64,000 bases of DNA from Symbiodinium sp. CCMP2592 (lineage: Eukaryota > Sar > Dinophyceae > Suessiales > Symbiodiniaceae), in contig CAJNDT010005457.1 of the NCBI GenBank assembly GCA_905221615.1, positions 1-64,000 on the forward strand, written 5' to 3'. This document shows, in pieces, positions 21,572 through 32,059 of the stretch (position 1 is its first letter; each line of letters begins with the position of its first letter). The notes beneath the pieces were generated by a model that saw nothing but the letters and a program-made list of their open reading frames with translations, was not told where the DNA came from and ran no database searches. The position numbers and the translations under genes are program-made.

Positions 21572-22760
21572 CGGACGAGGCAGCCCTGAAACAAACAGCT
21601 GAAAGCAAAGGTGCCTCGGGCACGGTGTTTTGTATGAGATGTGCGAATGTCGTTGCCCACCGAAGCGGGCTACAGGACCATGGCGGTGTTCTCTCGTCGA
21701 CATGCACTGACTTCACGAAGTTTCGCTTGCACACGAACCGGTCGGTCGGCGAAATCATGCGGTACCTCTCTTCCCAACATGGCACGGTTTCCCAGAAGGA
21801 CTTCCAAACAATGGAAAAAGCTTTGGGCTACAACTACATGCCGGGAGGCCTCTTGATGTCGAATGTAGGACACAACATTCCGGAGATGATCATGTTCGAT
21901 TGGCTCCACATTTACTTGGTCCACGGTGTGGCCGGTAACGAGGTTGGGGTGTTGGTAGGCCGCCTCCGAGACAATGGCTTTCCCGAGCAACAGATACACG
22001 ACTTCGTGCAATCCTTCCATTGGCCGGTGCAATTCGCTGGTGCGGATGCCAAGTCAGTTCTCGCCAAAAAGCGAGAGGACAAGACTGCCCCGGTGAAAGC
22101 AGAAGCCTCCCAACTCCTGAATTTCCTGCCGGTCCTGCAGTTGTTCCTTATCCTCTTCGTCTGGAGGGATGCGGACGACTCCCTGAAGAGTTGCTGTCAC
22201 GGATTCTTCACCTTGTGCAAAATCCTTCGCATGCTGAGGAAAGCCACTCAGGGTGGCTTGGACCCAGCTGCCCTCAGGGGTGCCATTAAGGAGCATTGCG
22301 ACCTCTACCTTGCAAATTACGGGGCAGAGTACTGGGTTCCGAAGAACCACATGAGCTTGCACTTACCTGAATTCCTGGCTCGCCACGGGAGGCTGCTCTC
22401 ATGCTTCGTTCAGGAAAGGAAGCATAAGCTGGTGAAGCGCTTCGCGAACAATATGAGCGACACGTCAAGATCGTACGAAACGACCGTCATTCGGGAAACC
22501 TTGGCAACACAATTTCTAGCCATGCAGGACGAACTCCCTCAAGGGGATGTCCATTTGATTGGCAAGAAACGATGCACAAAGGCGATGACCAGTCTCATGC
22601 AAGATGTGTTCGGGAAGTCCGATGGTGTGTTGCAGGCACAAGCACAGGAACACATTGTCGGCATGATTCACTTTCATGTTGAGGTTGACGGTCTGCCTTT
22701 CACATGCATGAGTCCATGGAGCCATGTGGCCGATCACATGTACCGTGTGAAGCACGAAAG
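21572..22760 (+). CDS. Transposase-like multi-copy dinoflagellate protein 2
   Basis: The exon starts after TTCTTATAG at 21572 (DEAALKQTAESKGASGTVFC) and stays open for about 395 residues. It has a Cys pair (CMRC) with a following HRSG; then MFDWLHIYLVHGVAG at about residue 115; then a basic stretch; then PKNHMSLHLPEFLARHGRLL and SCFVQERKHKLVKRFA at about residues 255-290. The DWLH motif plus the later H...H...ERKHK block match, from memory, another very numerous Symbiodiniaceae family of likely transposase origin (inference). The frame has no internal stop to 22760 and beyond, so it looks intact here. A possible last exon follows the acceptor at 22939 (AVDVGNHQMLGN). An upstream start was not fixed. 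Confidence 0.6.
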
Positions 22761-23139
22761 TTTCTTCATCAACACGGGGTGCATTTTTTCGGCTTGCATC
22801 TGGTCTCGCAAGGGCGACGATGCTTTGTGTTGTTGGAGTGAATTGCAAACGTGCATGGTCCCGCATGCGAGCCCACGGCCCTGCATTCGAACTCGTGCTG
22901 TGCTTCATGTTTGTGTTTACATAAAGCCCTCCCTCGCAGGTGCTGTTGACGTCGGCAACCACCAGATGCTTGGGAATGCAAGGTTTGGGGGGCTGATATA
23001 TTGGCTTAGGTTGACATGTACTACCTTGTGTTTATGCTCATATGATGTCGGTTTCGGTGTCTACATTCATAACTGGTATGTAGCTCTATTTCGATGTATA
23101 TGTAATGGTTTGCGAACATGGGCAACTTCGAAGGGCTTC

Positions 23140-23535
23140 CCCACATAATATGATGGAGCCGGTGATGTGTTGTAAGATGGTCTCGGCTTTAGGGCTTTCT
23201 TTCAAGAAAGTTTTCAGCTTGAGGCTGCAGGTTTTTAGCTTTCAAACTTTTCATGTGCTGGTGCATCTTTGCTTTACCCCGAGGGCCTCAATTGCATGCT
23301 GTGCGATGCTTTCACGGTGAGCTTCTTCGGTATATGTGTGTATATGTATGTATATAATAGATACAAAATACCATTGCTATATTCATCGTCTTAACTGGGA
23401 TAACTGACTTAGTCAGCTTACCTAACTGCTCCATCTGGACTTACCTAAGTCCTTTATCTTTCACTTACTAAGTCCATTAATTGGACTTGCCTAACCGCTC
23501 TAAGTTTGGCACTAACTTGTATAAAACCACTATCT
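23140..23535. repeat. TAAGT-rich tail, inverse orientation
   Basis: Read on the minus strand, 23530 to 23390 repeats TTAGTAAGTG, GTTAGGTAAG and GACTTAGGTAAGTCC. It resembles 16330-16570 in base composition and in the shared ACTTAGTAAGTG. It adjoins the 3-prime end of the minus-strand reverse-transcriptase remnant. Nothing is supported from 23140 to 23390. Confidence 0.5.
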
Positions 23536-24955
23536 ACATAGTAACCCCCATGATCCTTCAAGCAGTGTAGCATCGCAGCACAGCACGGAACCGCGCGAAT
23601 TCCGGGTGCGGTAGTGTGGACAAGCCATTGTTGCGGCACCACCTGCCCTTCGGCTCCAACAGCTTCGCGCGCGACACGGACCCACACTCATTACGTTGGC
23701 GCGTCGAGCAAGCAAGCCGGTTCGCGGGCAAGCGAGCGCGTGGTCACCGAGTCGGTCGACTTGTGCCCCACAGCCGTGTGTCGGTCCGCATCTGCCGTGG
23801 CAGATCGGCAGCGGCATGCGTAGGAGGCGGCGGAGCGCCAGCTGCATGGCTTGGGGCGCAAGCGTCGTTGCTGGCTTGGTGGGTATGGCGGCAAGCGACG
23901 CCTCTGCGTGGGGCCCCGATTCGGATCGTACCAGCGCTGGTTTCGAGTACGCGACGCATGAAACTGGCGGGGCCGGGGCTTGTGCGCTCCGCCGATTGCT
24001 GTCCCAGGCCGCCCAAGCAAAGTTGCCAGTTCTCGCGCATTCAGAGCTTCGGGTTCGGCTGCGCCCCCGAGGCAATGGTCGAACGTCTGCCACACGGCTT
24101 GGTCATGGGCCCGAGCGTAGGCTAGGATCTCCTGCGGTGGCACCGTGCGAAGGGCGTGGTTCGCTCGGGGGGAAACAAACAGCAGCAGAAGCAGCCAGGA
24201 AGATTGCAGGTCCGGGAGCTTCGGCAGTTGGCGGAGTAGCCGCTCCTCTTCCTCTAGGCGCTGGCTTGCCCAGGTTTGGAAACACGACAATGATTTAATG
24301 CCCGCGATTATCTGAGCGCCGGTCACCTCTCCACACTTCGTCCCCGAGCTCCGCGATGCATTGTGGTGGGAGCCCTTCGCAAGCGCTGATCGCTCGTGTC
24401 TTGCCCAAGTTGGACCCGATGCCGCAGAGGCCGCGCGGTGCAGGGCATCGTGCTGACCCAGGGCAAACAAGGCAGGGTCCCTCTGTTTGCAGCCTTCGCC
24501 TTGCTTGACTTCGCAACACATCCCACCAGCTGTAGGTGGAGGGACGGCCCTAAAAAAAAACAAAAAACGGCAGCAGCTCGGGGGCGTTTTTCGTGCAGCT
24601 TGGTGAGGTAGGCAGCCCTGGACAAGCGGTCGCATGCACTGCGGCCGTCAAACGATACCAGTACCGCGTCCGGTCGCCGTGCCAGTGGGTGCGGCTCGGA
24701 CACGGGTTGCCAGAGCATCCATGCCGGCCCGTGCGTGCAGCGCATATTGACAGGGGCGAGTGGCTCGGTCGAAGGTCCCGGCCCACTCCTTTGCGAGGGT
24801 TCGCGACACCAGGCGACGAAACACGTCCCCAATAGCGATGCCTCGGACGCCCCATCCGCTTTCCGCAAGGCCGCCAAATCGCGCGCTGGCAAGACCTTCA
24901 GCAACGTCGGTGGGGACCTGCGCCAGGTCCCGCAGCAAAAGTTTCAAGTGCTGAG
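23536..24955 (-). pseudogene. Degenerate reverse transcriptase (LINE-like), most of the RT domain
   Basis: Read from 24955 down in shifting frames: VFRRLVSRTLAKEW with QYALHARAGMDALA (near 24860-24700); VSFDGRSACDRLSRAA (near 24650), the RT palm motif A position; KQGEGCKQRDPALFALGQH (near 24500-24440), matching the QG/QGDPLMPALFALGQH block; LGKTRAISACE; RANHALRTVPPQEILAYA near 24100; and VVPQQWLVHTTAP near 23640. The YxDD-type motif is not found intact. Stops and frame changes separate the pieces, so the copy is dead. The family is recalled as a common dinoflagellate non-LTR type; clade not determined. Confidence 0.7.
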
Positions 24956-25080
24956 CATTTGCACGGATTTAGTGTGTATTTGCACGGAACTGTATTTGCG
25001 GTGTATCTGCACGGCATAAGTGACTACCCTCTGCTGGGGGGGGGGGGGGGGGGGGGTAATAGGAGGCAGCCACCTATTAT
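24950..25080. repeat. TTTGCACGG repeats and a 21-bp poly-G run
   Basis: ATTTGCACGG occurs several times at 24956-25015 and again at 27815-27870, both times with GTGTAT. The run 25036-25056 is all G, followed by an ATAGGAGGCAGCCACCTATT box. Confidence 0.7.
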
Positions 25081-25129
25081 TTTGGCATGGTGATTCAGTA
25101 CTGATTTGGGGAGGGTTAAAAGGTTAAAT

Positions 25130-25645
25130 CATCCTAAAAACCCAAAATCCCTAAACCGTCATGATGGTTAAGGGTCTAGGGATATTAGGGATTAGGGTGT
25201 AGGGATCAGGGTTTCAGGGATTGGAGATGAGGGTTCAGCGTATGGGTTATATGCGCTTTACAGTTCAGAGTTTGACTTCGGGATTTTGGGGTTTAGGTAA
25301 CCCCAGACCCTAGAGCCCGTAGGACCGCTGAACCATCTAACCATCTAACCCCGAAAACGAAAACCTACACTTTGGGTTTAAGCCTTTTAGGGTTTAGGGT
25401 TTAAGGTTCAGGGTTCAGGGTTTAGGGTCTAAGGGTTTAGGCTGTACATGATTTAGACTTGAGGGTTTACGGTCTAGGAGGGTTTCGACGCACACACTCG
25501 CCTAAACCCTAAGCCCTAAACCCACCCTTGTATCCCTTGTCCGAGTATGTCCGAGTGTGAGCGTCAAACCGACCCTTGGCCGTAAAGCCTAAACTTTAAA
25601 CCCCTCGACGCGAAACCCTAAACCCTCAAAGCCCTCAACCCTAAA
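25130..25645. repeat. Degenerate interstitial telomere-like repeats that change strand
   Basis: TTTAGGG-type G-rich repeats (for example GTTTAGGGTTTAAGG) run from about 25150 to 25460. C-rich CCCTAAA types precede them (about 25130) and follow them (about 25500-25645). TTTAGGG telomeres are known in dinoflagellates. The block directly adjoins the 5-prime end of the reverse-transcriptase remnant. Nothing is supported from 25646 to 26290. Confidence 0.75.
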
Positions 25646-26298
25646 CCGCAGACTCACAGGAGGGGCAAGGATGTATGTCCTCTCTGAAGAAGCGGCTGAT
25701 GCATAAGCGCATCCAGCATATGCAGCCAGAAGACGTAGACTTAGGACATGTAGGACTGAGCTGGGGGCTCTGGGGGGCAAGAGATGCAAGAGCGGAAAAA
25801 ACAAACCGTCTCAGAATCGTTTATATGAGTACAGGATGCTGGGATGCAAGTGATGCAAAATATGCACAGACTGGGGCATGTGGAGTGCGTATACTGCGTA
25901 TGACACCTTGCGCATGCCATACGTTGCACACCTTGCCAACGGTCAGCTTAGCCGACAATGCAGACGTTGAAGTACACAGAAGATGCGGAAGATACGGAAG
26001 ACAGCATACACAGCGTAGACAGGTGGGGTACATGGGCATCATGGGCACAACTTTGGACAAAATCTGGTCTGTGACGTGATATGATAACTGCAAGTCATTT
26101 ATTTGTTCAACACTCCATGGATGTCATGGCTGCACCGGCTGCATCAGGCCAGGACTTGCATGGACGGAGAGGTTTCATGATGTTTCATGAGTTCTAAATT
26201 AATTTTAGATATGCTTGTGATGCTGCAGCGTCACTACCGTAAACGGAGCCATTACAGCGTCCCTGCGAAACATCATCGTGTGTCTCTGACAATGTGGG

Positions 26299-26333
26299 AC
26301 TTGTGCTTCCTGCCACCGGCAGGAAGCGCAAGT
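26299..26333. repeat. Hairpin with 16-bp arms, copy 1
   Basis: ACTTGTGCTTCCTGCC, loop ACC, then GGCAGGAAGCGCAAGT. The arms pair with one mismatch (T:G pairing in RNA). Confidence 0.8.
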
Positions 26334-26414
26334 AGAGCAGGACAGAGCGCAAGTCGGCAGTTAAACTTCTAGGAACAAAGGGTTTGGAAGCAGGACTTGT
26401 GCTCCGTGAGGAGG

Positions 26415-26449
26415 ACTTGTGCTTCCTGCCGCCGGCAGGAAGCGCAAGT
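26415..26449. repeat. Hairpin with 16-bp arms, copy 2
   Basis: The same arms as copy 1 with loop GCC. It is 116 bp downstream. A partial third copy (ACTTGTGCTCC) lies at about 26397. Confidence 0.8.
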
Positions 26450-26469
26450 AACACATATAGCTTGTCTTG

Positions 26470-27335
26470 ACGTTGTGTTGTATGCGTTGTGGTTGGCACA
26501 TGTGTGGATGCATGTTTCGGGCCCTCGAATACGCATCCAGGCCTTTCCTGACGCGTCGTTCGGCACGCAAGTAAGGCTGGATTGCTGGTTCACGAGTTTG
26601 GGCTGAAATGTTTGGATGCGTTTTTGGGGCCCTGGAACACGCATCCAAGCCATCGATCCAAGCCTTTCCTGAGGCGTTGGGGGCTTCTAAGCAAACCTGG
26701 ATTGCTGATGCGCGGGTTTGGGCTGGCACCTGTCGGGATGCATTCTTCGGGCCCCGGAACACGCATCCAGGCCTTTCCCGATGCTGTGGTGGCTTCTTAA
26801 GATTTCTTAGGCAACATGCTTTGGCTGGACAGTAAAGCTGGGCTGTTGGTGGACGGGTTTGGTCCAAGACATGTCTGGATGCATTTTTCGGGACTCGGAA
26901 CACGCATCCAGGCCTTTCCCGATGCTTTGAAGGCTTCCAGAGCAAATTGCTTTGGCTGGAAGGTAGACCTGGGTTGCTGCTGTCCGGATTCATTTCGGTT
27001 CGCAGGCGCCTGGATGCATGTTTCGCCCCCCGGAACACGCACTCAGATCTTTCCTGAGGGCTTGGGGGATTCTAAAAGAATTTGGTTCGGCACGAAAGTA
27101 AAGCTGCATTGCTGCTGGACGGGTTTTGGCTGGCACATGTCTGGATGCATTTTTGGGGCCTCGGAACACGCATCCAGGATATCCAGGCCTTTCCCTATGC
27201 TTTGGGAGCTTGTAGGGCAAGTTGCCGTGGCTTGAAAGTAAACCGGACTTGCTGCTGGACTGGTTGTGGTTGGCACATGTGTGGATGCATGTTTCGGGCC
27301 CTGGAATACGCATCCACGCCTTTCCTGACACGTCG
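26470..27335. repeat. Satellite, seven units of about 110-140 bp
   Basis: Each unit has GGATGCAT, then GGNCC(T/C)NGGAACACGCATCC, then GGCCTTTCC(T/C). The GGATGC words fall near 26505, 26613, 26736, 26877, 27012, 27142 and 27282. The minus strand stays open for 225 residues over most units, repeating GKAWMR and CVFRGPKNASRHVP. That could be a tandem-repeat protein, but no upstream or downstream exon supports it. Confidence 0.85.
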
Positions 27336-27770
27336 TTTTTATACCGCATGTATTCCAAACTTTCCGACCGGAAACAAGCCCTTCATGCCCTTCATACCCT
27401 TTACACTCCCTTTCCCAGATATTCCACAGTCCCAGACATTCCAGACTCCCCTGAGCCAAATGAGCATAATGAGCCGATCCCCACATGCATCACATACCCC
27501 TCGCCATACATGCCAAACGCATGACAAACGAGCTAACCGTAAAAAAAACATCTGTACCCTCATATCCCTCCCACTTTAACATCTTTGATGCATGGAACGC
27601 ATTTATCGCCTGACCCTTATCACTTATATCCCTTGTAGCCCGTAATGCCCCATTAGCACTAAATTAAGCCTAGAATCCCATGGTAAAGAAGGTGGAATGT
27701 GTGGACAATGAAGGGGGAAAGGGGGGGGACAGGGGGGGGGGGAGGGTGGTCAAATATGTGGGGCGCAGGG
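27336..27770. other. No supported feature
   Basis: Pyrimidine-rich sequence without convincing coding or repeat structure, except G runs at 27719-27745. Confidence 0.6.
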
Positions 27771-27797
27771 TAACCCCCCTCCCCTGCCACCTATTTA
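27770..27797. repeat. Left inverted-repeat end (TGCCACCTATTT)
   Basis: GTAACCCCCCTCCCCTGCC followed by ACCTATTTA resembles the reverse complement of 29343-29368. The two ends would bracket about 1.6 kb. Confidence 0.45.
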
Positions 27798-28135
27798 TGG
27801 GAGGTAGTCATGTGTGTATTTGCACGGGTTGGGTGTGTATGTGTACGGATATGGTGTGTAATTGCACGACACCGAGTTGACGGCGGCGGCGGCTTGGAGT
27901 TCCCAGCGCACACATGCGCACACCGAAACCACCGAATTTCAGGCGGAAGTGCGCGAAGCGCTGTGAATGCTCTGGCAGCAGGTGTTTTTTTCTCTGAAAT
28001 AGCACAAGGTCGCCAGGGCGCCGCGCAGCTCACCGGTGCATTCAGGCGCTGACACGACCTGGACACGACATCAGTGTTATCCAGAAAGGCGAAAATCGCC
28101 TGTCCCTCGTGAAGCGCTGCCACTGCCTCACTCAA
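27791..28135 (-). pseudogene. Reverse-transcriptase fragment around the catalytic DD motif
   Basis: The minus strand reads LHEGQAIFAFLDNTDVVS. The FLDN stands where the family has FLDD (the RT palm motif C), so a catalytic Asp is replaced. Little else of the domain is recognisable. It is on the same strand as the other RT remnants nearby. Confidence 0.5.
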
Positions 28136-28689
28136 AGCGGCATGCTGTGCCGACGAAAAAGTGCCGACATCAGTGCGTCGAGTTGTGCGCCTCCGTCACC
28201 TTGCGTTTACCGCGCACTGCCTCTGATCATTCTCTGATCCTCGCCGTGCCACAAAACAATAAAGATAATTGAAGATCGGGTGCTGCAGAACCAATCGGCA
28301 GGCCACTGAAGCCCCGTGAGTCCTTGAGGATTTCCTTTCTCAGCAGGCCGGTGTCCTGCGGAAACGAACGGTGCCCACATGCGCCCAGCATGCCCTTCTC
28401 GAAATGAAACATGCATTGATTTTCCGAGATATCCCTGAAATTTCAAGATTGACCCGCACGGTCACGTCAAAGCCTCGTGTTGAAACACACGGGCATGAAA
28501 GGCCACTCAACCGTTTCGTTGATGTGGCTTTTGCTTTGCTTTGCGCCCGTTCGAGTCCAAGACTATGGCATAGGTGAGAAATTATACGTGAGCATCTTGT
28601 GCTGCCAAACTGTTGTTGGAGTTTGGTTCCATAAGGTCTCTAAACTACGCCGATCGCTGCGTATATCCGGAGCACGGTGGGGGGGTGGG

Positions 28690-29160
28690 TGAGGGGGGGG
28701 AAATAGGTGGCATACCTATTTCGATGATTTTCATATGTTGGGGGGCTCGGGGGGCTGTAGCGCAGAAGGTTGTATGCGGAAAACCGTTCTTTTCCGTCCG
28801 GCCTAGCCTTCGTGGGCGACCCCGAATCCACGCTAGACCCCACCTATGTATCCATGATGCTGGACTCCTTGCTGCGAGCCTACTACTAAGGTATGTACCT
28901 AGCCCACCAGCTATGGCTTTGCCTAGAAGCTTCCCCCAAGCCTTGTAAGCGAGGAACAAATAGGTGGGAACAGGTGGGGGGACCGTAGCGTGCAAGAGCC
29001 TTGTGCCTCGTAGGCGACCCCCAACCCCCCCTTCGACCCCACCTATTTATCCTTGATGCTAGACTCCTTGCCGCAGCCACAAACCTTGCCTAGAAGAGTC
29101 GTAGAAGCCTTCCCCAAGCCTTATAAGGCAGGTATAAATAGGTGGTCTCTCTCTCTCTCT
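28690..29160. repeat. Two diverged tandem units with AAATAGGTGG boxes
   Basis: The units at about 28700-28970 and 28975-29150 both contain GGCGACCCC, then CCCCACCTAT(G/T)TATCC, TGATGCT(G/A)GACTCCTTGC, and CCCAAGCCTT(G/A)TAAG, then AAATAGGTGG. At 28701-28721 AAATAGGT and ACCTATTT form a palindrome with a 5-base spacer. Nothing is supported from 28140 to 28690. Confidence 0.7.
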
Positions 29161-29342
29161 CCCTCTCTATCTTTCTTTCGCTCGCATCCATAAGTTCATA
29201 AAAGGATGGTGCTGGGGACGATAGTACCAATACGATACTGCACGTGGAGATAGAGGGTTGCCATGCTGCTATCCTAGTAGTTTCCCACTTTTTTTTCCCA
29301 CCTATTTCCTAGACCCCCCCAACTGTAGCAAAATCGGTGGCG

Positions 29343-29378
29343 GAAATAGGTGGCACTAGGGGTAACCCCCCCCCCCCC
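29343..29378. repeat. Right inverted-repeat end and poly-C run
   Basis: GAAATAGGTGGCACTAGGGG followed by TAAC and a run of about 14 C. It is the partner of 27770-27797. Confidence 0.45.
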
Positions 29379-29619
29379 ATTTTCACTATATTAAGGGGGG
29401 GGCCCTTCCGGAGCCATGCGAAAACTTCTGAAAGCCATATTTGTTTTTTTGACCGACCTCGACCGAATCAAAACCTGTGCCACCCCCCAAGCCACAAGCG
29501 GGTGGTGATGTTCAAGGCTGGGATGGGCTGGGCAGAAAATTGACCGAGGCGGGTGACTCAAGATAGTCCCGGCGTGTGGCATCGTGTCACTGATCCCAGT
29601 GGCAATACGCAAAGATTCA

Positions 29620-30290
29620 TACCGGACGGCTTTCATGGCTCTCGGCCATGCTCGCGAGAATACGCTACGCATGAGTAGTCGTCAATTTTTTTCGAGCGTG
29701 ACATCGCAGCACAAGGACCCCCCGAGCGGGGTAGCTCCGTACACCACAAAATCGAGGCGGCGGCGTCGGCCGGATCGACGTTGGGGGCCGATGTGCGCGC
29801 AAGCCATTGTTGCGGGACGACCTCGCCCTCGGTTGTTTTTTTTTTCTTCGCACCTTGTTCCCCCAGCCCAGTGTCGACGCAGCCAGTGCCCATGCGGTCC
29901 TACGGAAGCGCGCGTGCCAGGTTACTAGCGAGGCCTCTGGCGGCTGCCGACCGGCGGAAGCTGCCAGCGCACATCCGCGAGGACCGCGTGCAGCTCGGGC
30001 GCTTTTCCGGCAACGTTGCACTCCCATGCCAGCGGGCGTTCCAACAAGGATGCGGCGACGGCGCGCTGTGCAGCGACAGCGAGCAGCGCCAGGCGCACGT
30101 GCGCGGTGCAACTGGTAGCGGCAGGCGCAGCCGTCGCAGCAGCAGGACGCGGAAGAGTGGTGATGGCACCGTTGACGGCAGGCCCCGCGTGGGGCCAGGC
30201 CTGTGACAGCAGCAGCGCTCGAGATGCGGCATCAGTGCGAGATGGACAAGCGCGCTGGTCACCGGCGAGGGCAGCACGATGCGCCAACCC
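29620..30290 (-). pseudogene. Degenerate reverse-transcriptase C-terminal fragments
   Basis: Read downwards on the minus strand: LLAVAAQRAVAASLLERPLA with WECNVAGKAPELHAVLADVRW (about 30100-29960), then EGEVVPQQWLARTSAPNVDP (about 29830-29780). The first piece matches the C-terminus of the element at 14.75 kb and the second that of the element at 23.6 kb. So at least two subfamilies are joined here. Frames are broken. Confidence 0.55.
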
Positions 30291-30559
30291 CCAAACTCAC
30301 GTTCGTCGTGCCCGGGCCGCGCCTGCAGCAGCGAGTCCCAAGCGGCAGCATCGCAGCCCTGCTCGCGGAGGCAAGCGGCCGCGTGACGTGCTGCTGCTGC
30401 GATGGGCAGCGCGGTGTCGCGTGAGGCCTGCAGAGCGCGGACCAGACGAGCGGCTGTCCGACAGCTTCACGAGCAAACTTGCACTTTGCACGTTGCCCGT
30501 TCGAGTCACGAAGACTACGGTCCTTTTCAGGACAAGGGACAACGGTGGGGTGTCTTGTT

Positions 30560-31190
30560 AATTGTGTGAAGCCGTCGTGAACTGTACAGAATCGTCTCGC
30601 ATTGAAGGCCATATTGGAAAATGTGCTACATCAGACCATGAACTATGACCAGGAAAACGCGCCATTACAAATCTGTTCAATTCATCATCCCATCGCTTGG
30701 GAGGGCGACCCGGCCGACGCTTTGGCTCACTGTTGAAATTGTGTTGGGACGTTGGGCTCCAAGTTGCCACACGTAATGGCCAGGCATCTTGACAGTCAGG
30801 TTCATCACGAACCGGTGTTGATTGGCATGATGGGCGCTGGACCACGGAAGCACCGGATGTTGTTGGAGAGCAGACGATACCCGAGCGTTTATGCGTCGCA
30901 TCGTCTCCTCCCAACTTTCATCCCCGTCACGACGCCATCCAACAATGCACCGTAACATCTTCCGTTGGCAAATATCAAGCTGTTCAAGTTGGCGTGACGT
31001 CAATGGCAAAGTAGAAAGCCCAAACAGTGCCGCAGGAGTTACCACGGCGTTGAAGAGCTTCAGTCTGCCTTTGATTGACAAATGCTTGTTCACGAGTACA
31101 CGCCTCAACTTATTGAATTTGCCCCACGCTGCACTGATGCGATGCGCCAACTCTGCTGCAGACCGACGTTGAAGGTCCCCGCGTACTCAC
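30560..31190 (-). pseudogene. LINE reverse-transcriptase C-terminus, second family
   Basis: The minus strand reads AHRISAAWGKFNKLRRVL, RLKLFNAVVTPAALFGLSTL, LDICQRKMLRCIVGW and, after a frame change near 30745, GRPPKRWDDELNRF with HSSWSDVA. This is the typical end of an endonuclease-type LINE ORF2 (thumb and connection region). The open frame of 158 codons plus the continuation after one frameshift is the best preserved LINE piece in the window. It lies between two pieces of a different RT family, which suggests insertion. Confidence 0.7.
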
Positions 31191-31249
31191 GAGCAAACAC
31201 GAAGGATTTTCTTTCCACGCACTGCGACAGCAAGACGCCTCTGGCCGAA

Positions 31250-31830
31250 CCAGGGTTCTAAAGTCTACCGTCGCCTTCCCGGAAAGGGCAGGCGGCTAAC
31301 CGGGACCTCATCAAGCCACCTGGCGTCAGCGAGGGTTTCATGCAGGTCCGGCTCAGTGCCTTCGCCGAACTCAAGCGGCGTACACTCGCTGCGCGGCTAT
31401 TGCAAGGAGGCCGGACCAGCGCGCCACCCAAGCATTGATGGCAGGCAGCACCAAACCTGCTTCCGACCTCAACACCAACAACCGCCAGCTGGCGACGGCG
31501 CGCCCTGCCGTGCTTGCAGCAAGGTTCATGTCGGCGAGGCGCACGTGCCTCGCGACCCGCGCCCCAGCCTCGCAGCAGACTCGGGTGCTCGAGTGGAAGG
31601 GCTCGATCGGCAAGCACGCCGGAGGTGGCGCACGAGGACGCCATGGCAGCGGCAGTGACGAGGCGCAAGTGCATGGCAGGGGCCGGCGCAAGCACCCGGA
31701 AGAGAGCGCTAATAGGGATGGTGAAATTGTACCGCGTCGGCAATACGGTGATGGCGCGGGCGGATCCGGCAAACGAAAATTGGCGATGCCACACGTGCGC
31801 TTCTAGCCATTCGGCAGCGACTGCATCTTG
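31250..31830 (-). pseudogene. Degenerate reverse-transcriptase C-terminus
   Basis: The minus strand reads ATSGVLADRALPLEHP, then CEAGARVARHVRLADMN, VVGVEVGSRFGA, VARWSGLLAIAAQRVYAAS and LHETLADARWLDEV, in two or more frames. This is the same family as 14.75-15.4 kb. The central part is missing, so it carries an internal deletion. Confidence 0.6.
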
Positions 31831-32059
31831 CTGTATGGAAACAAAGAAACAAACAGAAATGGACAGAAAAAGAGAGAACCACAAATATGTAGAATTGTAT
31901 GTATGCATGCATATGTACACATACATATTTACGCACGCCTGTATATTTAGATTCCGGTCACTGTGGGAGTGCGGTTGTTTATAGATATTGAAATGGCTTC
32001 TGTAATATCAAACATTACTATGATCCAATCTGGTCTGTCTAGCACATATGGACACACTT

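Noticed and set aside
23691..24635. Plus-strand frames over 23.6-24.3 kb
   Set aside because: The RT motifs are on the minus strand; plus frames are GC-rich shadows.
28540..30510. GTTCGAGTC words resembling tRNA T-loops
   Set aside because: No matching acceptor stem, anticodon arm or tRNA length around them.
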